Below, in pieces: positions 1 through 5,063 of a stretch of DNA of 5,189 nucleotides; positions within the stretch are counted from its first letter, which is position 1; every line of letters begins with the position of its first letter. The DNA lies in NCBI GenBank assembly GCA_021204375.1, contig JAJPZL010000304.1, forward strand, positions 1 to 5,189. The letters are read 5' to 3'. The notes beneath the pieces are model-generated. The model was given only the letters and a program-made list of their open reading frames with translations, made no database searches and had not been told where the DNA came from. The translations under genes and the position numbers were made by a program. Origin of the DNA: Bacteroides sp. (GTDB taxonomy: Bacteria; Bacteroidota; Bacteroidia; Bacteroidales; Bacteroidaceae).

Positions 1-393
1 GAGAAACAACCCATTGATATCCGTAGGAGAGCCCTCCCCCCCCACCATAGTTCCATCATATTTCCTGTCCTTAAAAAAGGAGGTTCCTTCTACATCATAA
101 TCTCCGTAGAGAAAATGAGCTCCTACAAAATGGCCTTCAAATTTACGGCAGGGCCAGTAACGAAGTTCTGGCTGTATAAACCAGTGTTTAAGCTGAGCCT
201 CTTCCGAATATTTCCAGGGATTAAGAGCAGCTTCCAGATCCAGGGTCCACCGGGAGGCGAGTGAGAATTCCACTCCGGCATTGAGAGTAGTCATAGCATC
301 ATATAACATATTTGATTTTACAGACACATTCTGACCTGTCAGCCTGAAGATAACCAGTATGCATATCAGTAATATAAAATAAAGACGCTTCAT
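1..393 (-). CDS. DUF3575 family protein, 5' part only, with apparent frameshift
   Basis: Recognised as DUF3575, a Bacteroidota family of small exported proteins of unknown function, probably envelope-associated. The frame opens MKRLYFILLICILVIF, a hydrophobic signal peptide with likely cleavage near TGQ/N at about residue 20. Family-like stretches follow: SNMLYDAMTTLNAGVEFSLA, then LNPWKY, then QPELRYWPC, then GHFVGAHFLYGDYDV. The gene continues beyond base 1. At residues 117-120 a run of eight G (plus-strand C at 36-43) leads the open frame into GEGSPTDINGLFL, which does not look like the family. The neighbouring frame reads GGLSYGYQWVVS, matching the usual GxSYGYxW motif. One G more, or two fewer, would restore it. 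So the gene is frameshifted, phase-variable or mis-sequenced at this run. The family call is firm. The state of the gene is not. Confidence 0.82.
   Translation of the reverse strand, partial: MKRLYFILLICILVIFRLTGQNVSVKSNMLYDAMTTLNAGVEFSLASRWTLDLEAALNPWKYSEEAQLKHWFIQPELRYWPCRKFEGHFVGAHFLYGDYDVEGTSFFKDRKYDGTMVGGEGSPTDINGLFL
36..43. repeat. C8/G8 homopolymer inside the DUF3575 gene
   Basis: Eight consecutive C on the plus strand (eight G in the coding strand). The frame downstream matches the protein family only if the run had nine or six bases. Runs like this are typical sites of slipped-strand mispairing and also of sequencing length errors. Confidence 0.9.
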
Positions 394-470
394 TCCCTTG
401 CAAATTTGTTTGTACCTGGCACGGTAAAGTAAACCGGGGATTCTCCGCAGCCTACCTCTACCCTATGGTG

Positions 471-478
471 CAAATATA
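471..478 (-). promoter_or_regulatory. Putative Bacteroidota -7 promoter element for the DUF3575 gene
   Basis: On the minus strand this reads TATATTTG, fitting the Bacteroidota -7 consensus TAnnTTTG. It lies about 78 nt before the ATG at 393, implying a leader of roughly 70 nt. I see no clear TTTG at the -33 position, so this is a half-site match only. Confidence 0.4.
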
Positions 479-492
479 GATATTTTTAGTTA

Positions 493-526
493 TACCGGAC
501 AGGAATTTGTTTCTAAAAATCCGGTA
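493..526. repeat. 7-bp inverted repeat TACCGGA / TCCGGTA in divergent intergenic DNA
   Basis: TACCGGA at 493-499 is the exact reverse complement of TCCGGTA at 520-526, with a 20-bp AT-rich spacer. It lies between the two divergent -7 elements. It could be an operator. No T-run follows it as a terminator would need, and chance occurrence is possible. Confidence 0.35.
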
Positions 527-575
527 CTATGATGCAGAGCCAGGAAAGCTGAATCGGAAGACTCTATATTTATAA

Positions 576-583
576 TAATTTTG
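576..583 (+). promoter_or_regulatory. Putative -7 promoter element for rlmH
   Basis: TAATTTTG matches TAnnTTTG and ends 17 nt before the rlmH ATG. The predicted transcript start would leave a leader of only about 10 nt. No convincing TTTG is present near the -33 position. Confidence 0.5.
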
Positions 584-600
584 CACAAAAGAAAAAACAT

Positions 601-1074
601 ATGAAGATTTCACTGATTGTAGTAGGAAGAACTGTGGAGAAACACTATATCACAACTATCCAGGATTACATAGACCGGGTAAAGCATTTTGTACCCTTCA
701 CAATGAAAGTAATCCCGGAACTGAAGAATAACCGTAACCTGAGCATGGACCAGCAAAAAGAGAAAGAGGGGGAACTGATCCTGAAGACTTTACAACCGGG
801 AGATCATGTAGTGTTACTGGATGAATATGGAAAAGAATACCGGTCACTCGATTTAGCTTACTGGCTAGAAAAAAAGATGATAAACGTATCCAAACGGCTG
901 GTCTTTATTATAGGCGGCCCGTACGGCTTTTCTCAGAAGGTGTATCAGGCCGCTCAGGAAAAGATATCTTTATCGAAAATGACCTTCTCCCACCAAATGG
1001 TACGCCTCATTTTTGTAGAACAGTTATACAGAGCCTATACTATACTGAATAACGGCCCGTATCATCATGAATAG
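601..1074 (+). CDS. rlmH: 23S rRNA (pseudouridine-1915-N3)-methyltransferase RlmH
   Basis: Complete 157-residue SPOUT-class methyltransferase, the usual length for RlmH. The family uses S-adenosylmethionine to methylate N3 of pseudouridine 1915 (E. coli numbering) in helix 69 of 23S rRNA, acting on assembled 70S ribosomes in the cytoplasm. Visible signatures are the N-terminal strand MKISLIVVGRT, VVLLDEYGKEYRS at about 70-82, the cofactor-knot motif FIIGGPYGF at 102-110, LSKMTFSHQMVRLIFVEQLY at about 124-143, and the C-terminal NGPYHHE that ends RlmH proteins. The ATG at 601 is chosen because the N-terminal strand starts there and a TAATTTTG element sits just upstream. It is a stand-alone gene here. 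Its TAG stop is only 2 nt from the stop of the convergent queF, so the two transcripts probably overlap antisense. Confidence 0.96.
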   Translation: MKISLIVVGRTVEKHYITTIQDYIDRVKHFVPFTMKVIPELKNNRNLSMDQQKEKEGELILKTLQPGDHVVLLDEYGKEYRSLDLAYWLEKKMINVSKRLVFIIGGPYGFSQKVYQAAQEKISLSKMTFSHQMVRLIFVEQLYRAYTILNNGPYHHE

Positions 1075-1076
1075 GA

Positions 1077-1535
1077 TTAAAAAGTACGGTTCATCAACCT
1101 TTGGCGGGCCATCTCTTCATACCAGGTATCCGGACGGCCGTAATTGGTATACGGATAAATAGAGATCCCGCCCCGGGGAGTGAATATACCGGTTACTTCC
1201 ATATATTTCGGATCCATGAGTTTGATCAGATCTTTCATAATGATATTTACACAATCTTCATGAAAGGTTCCATGATTCCGGAAACTGAACAGATAAAGTT
1301 TCAGGCTTTTACTCTCTACCATCTTTATATCGAGCAGATAGCATATACGTATCTCTGTAAAGTCAGGTTGTCCGGTAATAGGACACAAACTGGTAAACTC
1401 CGGACAATTAAATTGTACCCAGTAATCATTATGGGGGTGTTTGTTATCAAAGGCTTCCAGTACCTCCGGTGCATAGTCTTGTTTATATTCTGTTTTACCT
1501 CCCAGCAGAGAGAGTGGTTCCTTTAAATCAGCTAT
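1077..1535 (-). CDS. queF: NADPH-dependent 7-cyano-7-deazaguanine reductase QueF, no canonical start codon
   Basis: QueF of the short, unimodal type reduces the nitrile of preQ0 to the aminomethyl group of preQ1 with two NADPH, in the cytoplasmic queuosine pathway. Taking the ATA at 1533-1535 as codon 1 gives 152 residues, normal for the type. It begins (ATA)[17 protein letters not shown]. Active-site residues are visible: the thioimide-forming Cys51 in [11 protein letters not shown], Asp58, the QueF motif ESKSLKLY at 74-81, and His88/Glu93 in [10 protein letters not shown]. The start is odd: homology begins right where ATA sits, 1 nt after the queC stop, and an in-frame stop at 1557-1559 precedes it with no ATG, GTG or TTG between. 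The first standard start in frame is TTG at 1388, which would remove 49 residues. So the start codon is mutated, mis-sequenced or a rare AUA start. The family call is very firm. Confidence 0.93.
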   Translation of the reverse strand: MADLKEPLSLLGGKTEYKQDYAPEVLEAFDNKHPHNDYWVQFNCPEFTSLCPITGQPDFTEIRICYLLDIKMVESKSLKLYLFSFRNHGTFHEDCVNIIMKDLIKLMDPKYMEVTGIFTPRGGISIYPYTNYGRPDTWYEEMARQRLMNRTF

Positions 1536-1536
1536 A

Positions 1537-2203
1537 CTATTTTTTGTTTTTAAGTGCTAAATAATTCTCCAGTCCTCTTTGGCGTAGTTTACAGGCGGGA
1601 CACTCTCCGCACCCGTCAGCAGGCAGCCCGTTATAACAGGTCATGGTACGGGAACGAATGAGATTAAATATTCCCAGTTCGTCGGCTAAAGCCCATGTTT
1701 CTGTTTTATCCAGCCACATCAGGGGTGTATAAATAACGAACTGCTCTTCCATAGCCAGGTTAAGGGTTACATTCAGGGATTTGATAAAAGAGTCACGGCA
1801 ATCCGGATAACCACTATAATCGGTCTGAGAAACTCCCGTAACCAGATCACTTACTCCTCTTTCTCTGGCAAAAACAGTAGCAATACTCAGAAAGAAGAGA
1901 TTTCTTCCGGGTATAAATGTATTAGGCAGGTTACCTGGAATCACCTCTTTATCCATAACTACAGAGGAGTCTGTCAGGGAATTACCGGCCAGGGAAGCAA
2001 TAAAAGAGGTATCCATTAACTGGAACTCTACATCGGCTTCTTCGGCTATCTGCCGGGCCAGATCTACTTCGTGGGCATGTTTCTGCCCATATAAAAAACT
2101 CAGTGCATACACTTTTTTAAATTTTCTGAGTGTCCAGAAAAGCGAGGTGGTTGAATCCTGTCCTCCGCTAAAAAGCACTACTGCACTTTCTCCTTTTTTT
2201 CAT
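1537..2203 (-). CDS. queC: 7-cyano-7-deazaguanine (preQ0) synthase QueC, frameshifted at codon 3-4
   Basis: QueC converts 7-carboxy-7-deazaguanine, ammonia and ATP to preQ0. Seen here: the PP-loop ATP-binding motif SGGQDST at about residues 12-18, [33 protein letters not shown], and the zinc-binding cysteines 189, 198, 201 and 204 (TCYNG and GCGECPAC). The natural start is the ATG at 2201-2203, giving [14 protein letters not shown] and 221 residues, the family length. But seven A follow the ATG where six are needed, so the literal ATG frame stops after 11 codons. The working frame has TGA overlapping that ATG, and its first usable start is GTG at 2178. That start would delete most of the strand before the PP-loop, although GGAG lies 11 nt ahead of it. 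Real lesion, transcriptional slippage on A7, or sequencing error are all possible. It lies 42 nt after yhhQ and 1 nt before queF, in one operon. Confidence 0.92.
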
Positions 2204-2245
2204 ATATAAAAATTTATATTGAATTTAAAACTTAGGAAAAGAGGA

Positions 2246-2926
2246 TCAGATATCTTTTATCTTCAATATGTTGTAAGAGATATCCGTATCATATACATCA
2301 TCGTCCTCTACCTTTTTAATATAATTCACGACACGGATAGTAACCGGAAGAATGAATATTTCATAGATGGTATTAAGAACGATCTGTAGCGCCATCATGA
2401 TCATCAACTCCCGCCAGGGAATGATCCAGCCGAAAGCAAGTGGAAAGAAAATAAAGGAATCAGCAGTCTCACCTACTACTGTTGACCAGATGGCTCTGGC
2501 GGAAAAGTTCTTTCCCTGACTGGCAATCTTCATTTTACTCATTACATAGGCATTCAGAAAGGAACCTACCAGAAATGCCAGTAAGCTCGCTAATACAATA
2601 CGGGGAGCCAGGCCAAAAACAAAATTAAAATGTTCTTCCCCTTCCCAGAAAGAGGCAGCCGGAAGAGCCACCGCAAGTTGTCCTAATAATACTACAAAAA
2701 AGTTCATGGCAAAGCCTGTCCATATAATTAAACGCGCTTTTTTAAAACCATAGACCTCGGCTATGCAATCATTAATAATATAAGAGATAGGAAAAACCAT
2801 CAATCCGGCTGTAACGGAAAGTCTAAAAACCTGGATCACTTTGGTTTCAAGAAGATTGGCTGCGATCAGACAGACATTGAAAAGAATCCCCAATAGCATA
2901 AAGGGGACAGATACTTTATTATTCAT
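2246..2926 (-). CDS. yhhQ: Queuosine precursor transporter, YhhQ/DUF165 (VUT) family
   Basis: Inner-membrane protein of 226 residues, normal for the YhhQ family, which imports the queuosine precursors preQ0 and preQ1. About six hydrophobic segments are visible, near 8-25, 34-54, 64-89, 104-128, 150-170 and 174-200. Family-typical polar motifs are NDCIAEVYGF (52-61), NAYVMSKMK (125-133) and RAIWSTVVGETADSFIFFP (144-162), with Asp53, Glu57, Glu153 and Asp156 inside or beside membrane segments. An acidic tail (EDDDVYDTD) follows the last helix. The ATG at 2926 is supported by AAGG 4 nt upstream, unusual for this phylum and explained here by the overlapping riboswitch. It is the first gene of the yhhQ-queC-queF operon, so import and the last two precursor steps share a promoter and probably respond to preQ1. 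Confidence 0.93.
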   Translation of the reverse strand: MNNKVSVPFMLLGILFNVCLIAANLLETKVIQVFRLSVTAGLMVFPISYIINDCIAEVYGFKKARLIIWTGFAMNFFVVLLGQLAVALPAASFWEGEEHFNFVFGLAPRIVLASLLAFLVGSFLNAYVMSKMKIASQGKNFSARAIWSTVVGETADSFIFFPLAFGWIIPWRELMIMMALQIVLNTIYEIFILPVTIRVVNYIKKVEDDDVYDTDISYNILKIKDI

Positions 2927-2930
2927 AAAA

Positions 2931-2961
2931 CCTTGTTTTTTACGTGGTGTTCAAGCACACG
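2931..2961 (-). promoter_or_regulatory. Putative preQ1 class-I riboswitch in the leader of yhhQ
   Basis: Read on the minus strand, the leader contains the parts of a class-I preQ1 pseudoknot. P1 is CGUG (2961-2958) with CACG (2946-2943). The loop begins UGCUUG and ends in the conserved AACAC, whose last C (2947) takes the place of the ligand-pairing cytosine. L3 is U followed by A6 and C, like the UAAAAAAC of the Bacillus subtilis aptamer. P2 is CUUG (2955-2952) with CAAG (2935-2932), a perfect 4-bp match. P1 is 4 bp, one shorter than usual. The P2 strand runs into AAGG, then UUUU and AUG, the translational-control arrangement known from the Thermoanaerobacter tengcongensis riboswitch. I infer that bound preQ1 blocks initiation of yhhQ. 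Found by eye. No covariance search was run. Confidence 0.85.
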
Positions 2962-2999
2962 GCTACTCAGGGCAATGATACATTTAAAAGAATTGGCTG

Positions 3000-3031
3000 C
3001 AAAAGTAGGCAATATCTTTCATTGTACCAAA
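3000..3031 (-). promoter_or_regulatory. Bacteroidota sigma-ABfr-type promoter of the yhhQ-queC-queF operon
   Basis: On the minus strand there is TTTG at 3031-3028, a 20-bp spacer, then TACTTTTG at 3007-3000. This agrees with the Bacteroidota consensus TTTG-N19/21-TAnnTTTG in both boxes and in spacing. Transcription would begin near 2993-2995, giving a leader of about 68 nt that ends with the riboswitch. It is the best promoter match in the window. Confidence 0.72.
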
Positions 3032-3070
3032 TTCTTTTGCAAACCGGATATGATACAACGGTAAAGGATA

Positions 3071-4357
3071 TCAGTAACTGAACCGGAAACCAACCTGAAG
3101 ATTAAAATTGAACGGACGCTCTTTCCGGATGGTCTGTACCTCAGAGCCATCATCAAAATAGTAAGCTACCCCTGGTTCTGTATAGAGGCCCAGGTAACGG
3201 TTAATATGATACTGTATACCGGCAGCAGCCGAAAGAGACCACTGTAACTCTTTTACTTTCAAATTACTGTTCTTATAAGTGCTTTTTCCTGCATTCATCT
3301 CTTTTCCGGCCTGGGTAAACACATAACCGGTCTCTCCTGCGATGGACTTTTCCACCATACCTCCACCGGAAACATAGAGACTGAGACGACTCCTTTCCCA
3401 GAATGTCCAGTTAGCTTTCAAAGGAATCCCCAGATAGTGAAGCTTCTGTTCTTGTTTTTTAACATATTCATTATCAATAGAAGCATCCGAACTCAGGAAA
3501 GTATACATCAATCCGGTCTCCAGCGAGAATCCCCGGGAAAGCTCTTTTCTTACAGAGACACCGGCAGTAACGGGTTGGTGATGATTATAATCTACATCCT
3601 GCAATCTCTGTGTATAGGGAGAATTCGTTTCTCTTATCACTAAAGCATCTGATTCTACGGAATAGATCCCATCAGTAGCCATGGTAGAAAGGCTTAATTT
3701 GTTATATTCCATATAATTATCGCCCGCTCCTGAAACACCGGTAGCATTAGCCACGGCCAACCCCATAGACCAGCCCCGTGAATCCCTCATTTTTTTGGTA
3801 TCGACCGGCAAATGGAGCTTATCTTTGGAAGAGGGAGTAACTTTTCTCCGCTCTACAGAGGGAGTATCAGCATATAACGCTTCTTTTTCATCAGGAAGTT
3901 CTTCTTTTAAAAAGGGCTCTTCTTCAGTAATTTCACCTGGTAAAATTTCATTCTTTCCTTCCGGCATCACTTCTTGTGCCTCCGGTGTAAGAGCAACAGT
4001 TTGCCGGACAGACTGATAACTCTCTCTGTATTCCGGCAAGGCAGGTACATCCGGATTCTGGCTGTCAGGCTTATGCAAAGGAGTAAGAGGATCAGGTACT
4101 AAAGTTACTACCGGGGAAGATATTTCTTCCATAGTGGTTCCGGATAGATAAAGAGAAACCATATAGGCAGAAGAGAGTAACAAGAGAAATACAGCAGCTA
4201 CTGCCATATATATCCTGCGACGCTTGTATACAGAGATTCCGGGAACAGTCAAAAGTTCTCTTTCAAGCTTCTCCCAACTACCCACCGGTACAGGCTCCTC
4301 ATACTCTTTCAGAGAATCCCTGACCTTATTCAACCACGGTTCATCCATCTTTTTCAT
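3071..4357 (-). CDS. Membrane-anchored protein with C-terminal outer-membrane beta-barrel, partner of the adjacent sigma factor
   Basis: A 428-residue protein. Residues 1-48 are charged and probably cytoplasmic (DEPWLNKVRDSLKEYE, then GSWEKLERELL). A KRRR cluster (45-48) precedes one hydrophobic helix at about 50-71. Residues 72-193 form a low-complexity linker rich in Glu, Pro, Ser and Thr. From 194 alternating strands form a barrel-like domain of the OMP_b-brl type, including LHYLGIPLKANWTFW (307-320), LSLYVSGGGMVEKS (325-338) and the C-terminal FNFNLQVGFRFSY ending in an aromatic residue, as outer-membrane barrels do. The gene starts 2 nt after the sigma-factor stop, so they are surely co-transcribed. 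Proteins of this layout often follow sigma factors in Bacteroidales. An anti-sigma or signal-relay role is inferred from position and topology only. The helix could instead act as an uncleaved signal anchor. No recognised ZAS zinc-site residues are visible. Confidence 0.8.
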   Translation of the reverse strand: MKKMDEPWLNKVRDSLKEYEEPVPVGSWEKLERELLTVPGISVYKRRRIYMAVAAVFLLLLSSAYMVSLYLSGTTMEEISSPVVTLVPDPLTPLHKPDSQNPDVPALPEYRESYQSVRQTVALTPEAQEVMPEGKNEILPGEITEEEPFLKEELPDEKEALYADTPSVERRKVTPSSKDKLHLPVDTKKMRDSRGWSMGLAVANATGVSGAGDNYMEYNKLSLSTMATDGIYSVESDALVIRETNSPYTQRLQDVDYNHHQPVTAGVSVRKELSRGFSLETGLMYTFLSSDASIDNEYVKKQEQKLHYLGIPLKANWTFWERSRLSLYVSGGGMVEKSIAGETGYVFTQAGKEMNAGKSTYKNSNLKVKELQWSLSAAAGIQYHINRYLGLYTEPGVAYYFDDGSEVQTIRKERPFNFNLQVGFRFSY

Positions 4358-4359
4358 AC

Positions 4360-4905
4360 TTACTGTTGCTTAAAATACTCCTTCACTCTTTTAGCCAGTG
4401 CGCTCTTTGCACGAAAAAGCTGTGAGGCGGAAGATTTTTCATTGATCCCCAGAAGAAACGCAATTTCTTTGTGAGATTTCTCTTCGATCGTATACAGGTT
4501 AAATACAGTCCTGTAACCCTCCGGTAATTCACTGATAAACTGCATTAATACTTTCTGAGGGATTGCTTCGATTTCCAAAACATCCGGTTCTTCATACAGC
4601 TGAGGAGAATCGTCCAGGTTAGTAGCCTGTTGCAACACATCGTTTTTCCGCAGTTGCTGCAAAACCACATTGATCATTACCCGTTCCATCCAGGCTCTCA
4701 AAGAGCCCTCGCCACGCCAGGTGAATTTATCAAATGAATCGAATATCTTAATAAAACCGTCATGCAGGAGATCCTGAGCCGCTTCCCTGTCACCCAGATA
4801 GCGCATACAAATAACCAACATCCGCCCGGCATACTGTTCGTACAGTAACCTGCGGGCATGGTTATCTCCTTGTCTACACCCTTCAGTCAGTTCAAACTCG
4901 TTCAT
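4360..4905 (-). CDS. RNA polymerase sigma-70 family (ECF-like) sigma factor
   Basis: A 181-residue sigma factor with only regions 2 and 4, the ECF layout. Region 2 spans about 21-87: YEQYAGRMLVICMRYLGDRE, AAQDLLHDGFIKIFDSFDKF, then SLRAWMERVMINVVLQQLRK, the -10-recognition and core-binding part. An acidic linker (DDSPQLYEEPDVLEIE) leads to region 4 at about 120-175: LPEGYRTVFNLYTIEEKSHK, then a helix-turn-helix GINEKSSASQLFRAK that would read a -35 element. The ATG at 4905 (MNEFELTEGC) is preferred over an in-frame ATG at 4959. The 18 extra residues are hydrophobic and Cys-rich, unlike sigma N-termini, and the nearest -7 element lies at 4947-4940, downstream of that earlier ATG. The barrel protein starts 2 nt after the stop. 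Many ECF factors autoregulate. Its target genes cannot be read from this window. Confidence 0.93.
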   Translation of the reverse strand: MNEFELTEGCRQGDNHARRLLYEQYAGRMLVICMRYLGDREAAQDLLHDGFIKIFDSFDKFTWRGEGSLRAWMERVMINVVLQQLRKNDVLQQATNLDDSPQLYEEPDVLEIEAIPQKVLMQFISELPEGYRTVFNLYTIEEKSHKEIAFLLGINEKSSASQLFRAKSALAKRVKEYFKQQ

Positions 4906-4939
4906 TCCTGCCAAACACGTGTTTACTATTAAAATGCAG

Positions 4940-4947
4940 CAAAGATA
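4940..4947 (-). promoter_or_regulatory. Putative -7 promoter element for the sigma/barrel operon
   Basis: Minus-strand TATCTTTG fits TAnnTTTG. Transcription would start near 4934, leaving a leader of about 28 nt before the ATG at 4905. No TTTG is seen at -33, so an activator or an alternative sigma may help. Confidence 0.45.
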
Positions 4948-4968
4948 AAAATACTGCACTTAAGGAGA

Positions 4969-4976
4969 TAATTTTG
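4969..4976 (+). promoter_or_regulatory. Putative -7 promoter element for the lipoprotein gene
   Basis: TAATTTTG fits TAnnTTTG on the plus strand, 93 nt before the ATG at 5064. Its upstream box would overlap the -7 element of the divergent sigma gene, so the two promoters may compete. The implied leader of about 80 nt contains both dyads at 5005-5052. Confidence 0.35.
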
Positions 4977-5004
4977 AGGAAACTTTTCACTTTTAACTCA
5001 CACA

Positions 5005-5028
5005 CACGCAGTATTCAAATAGTGCGTG
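5005..5028. repeat. Interrupted dyad CACGCA...TGCGTG followed by a T-run
   Basis: CACGCA (5005-5010) is the reverse complement of TGCGTG (5023-5028). Inside, TATT (5012-5015) can also pair with AATA (5018-5021), leaving one G-G mismatch and a 2-nt tip. CATTTTTATAAT follows on the plus strand. It could be an operator between divergent promoters, or a weak attenuator hairpin in the lipoprotein leader. No complete plus-strand gene ends here, so a gene-end terminator is unlikely. Confidence 0.5.
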
Positions 5029-5038
5029 CATTTTTATA

Positions 5039-5052
5039 ATAAACCGGTTTAT
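5039..5052. repeat. Perfect 14-bp palindrome ATAAACCGGTTTAT
   Basis: A perfect palindrome ending 11 bp before the lipoprotein ATG. It has no internal loop beyond CCGG, so it is a poor RNA hairpin but a good candidate site for a dimeric DNA-binding protein. No regulator is identified. Confidence 0.55.
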
Positions 5053-5063
5053 AAAGTTCTTGT

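Noticed and set aside
394..470. Riboswitch or structured leader before the DUF3575 gene
   Set aside because: The leader has short G/C-rich patches but no motif set of a known riboswitch and no long stem that I could find.
1101..1526. 141-codon open frame on the plus strand opposite queF
   Set aside because: It is the antisense of a clearly homologous QueF and its translation resembles no family I know. It is open only because of queF codon use.
2203..2220. AT-rich near-palindrome just upstream of the queC ATG
   Set aside because: It contains only A and T with an imperfect centre, as expected by chance in AT-rich Bacteroidota spacer DNA.
3032..3070. Terminator after the barrel-protein gene
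   Set aside because: No GC-rich hairpin with a T-run is visible before the yhhQ promoter, so read-through into the queuosine operon cannot be excluded.
3437..4016. Short plus-strand open frames (3437-3643 and 3795-4016) opposite the barrel-protein gene
   Set aside because: Both lie inside a convincing minus-strand gene. The second is Ser/Gly-rich because it is antisense to the acidic/Pro linker. No start signals were seen.
4906..4959. 18-residue N-terminal extension of the sigma factor (ATG at 4959)
   Set aside because: It is hydrophobic and Cys-rich, does not resemble a sigma N-terminus, and the nearest -7 element falls inside it.
5005..5040. Intrinsic terminator on the plus strand
   Set aside because: A hairpin plus T-run is present, but the stem is weak and no plus-strand gene ends upstream. 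Operator or attenuator fits better.
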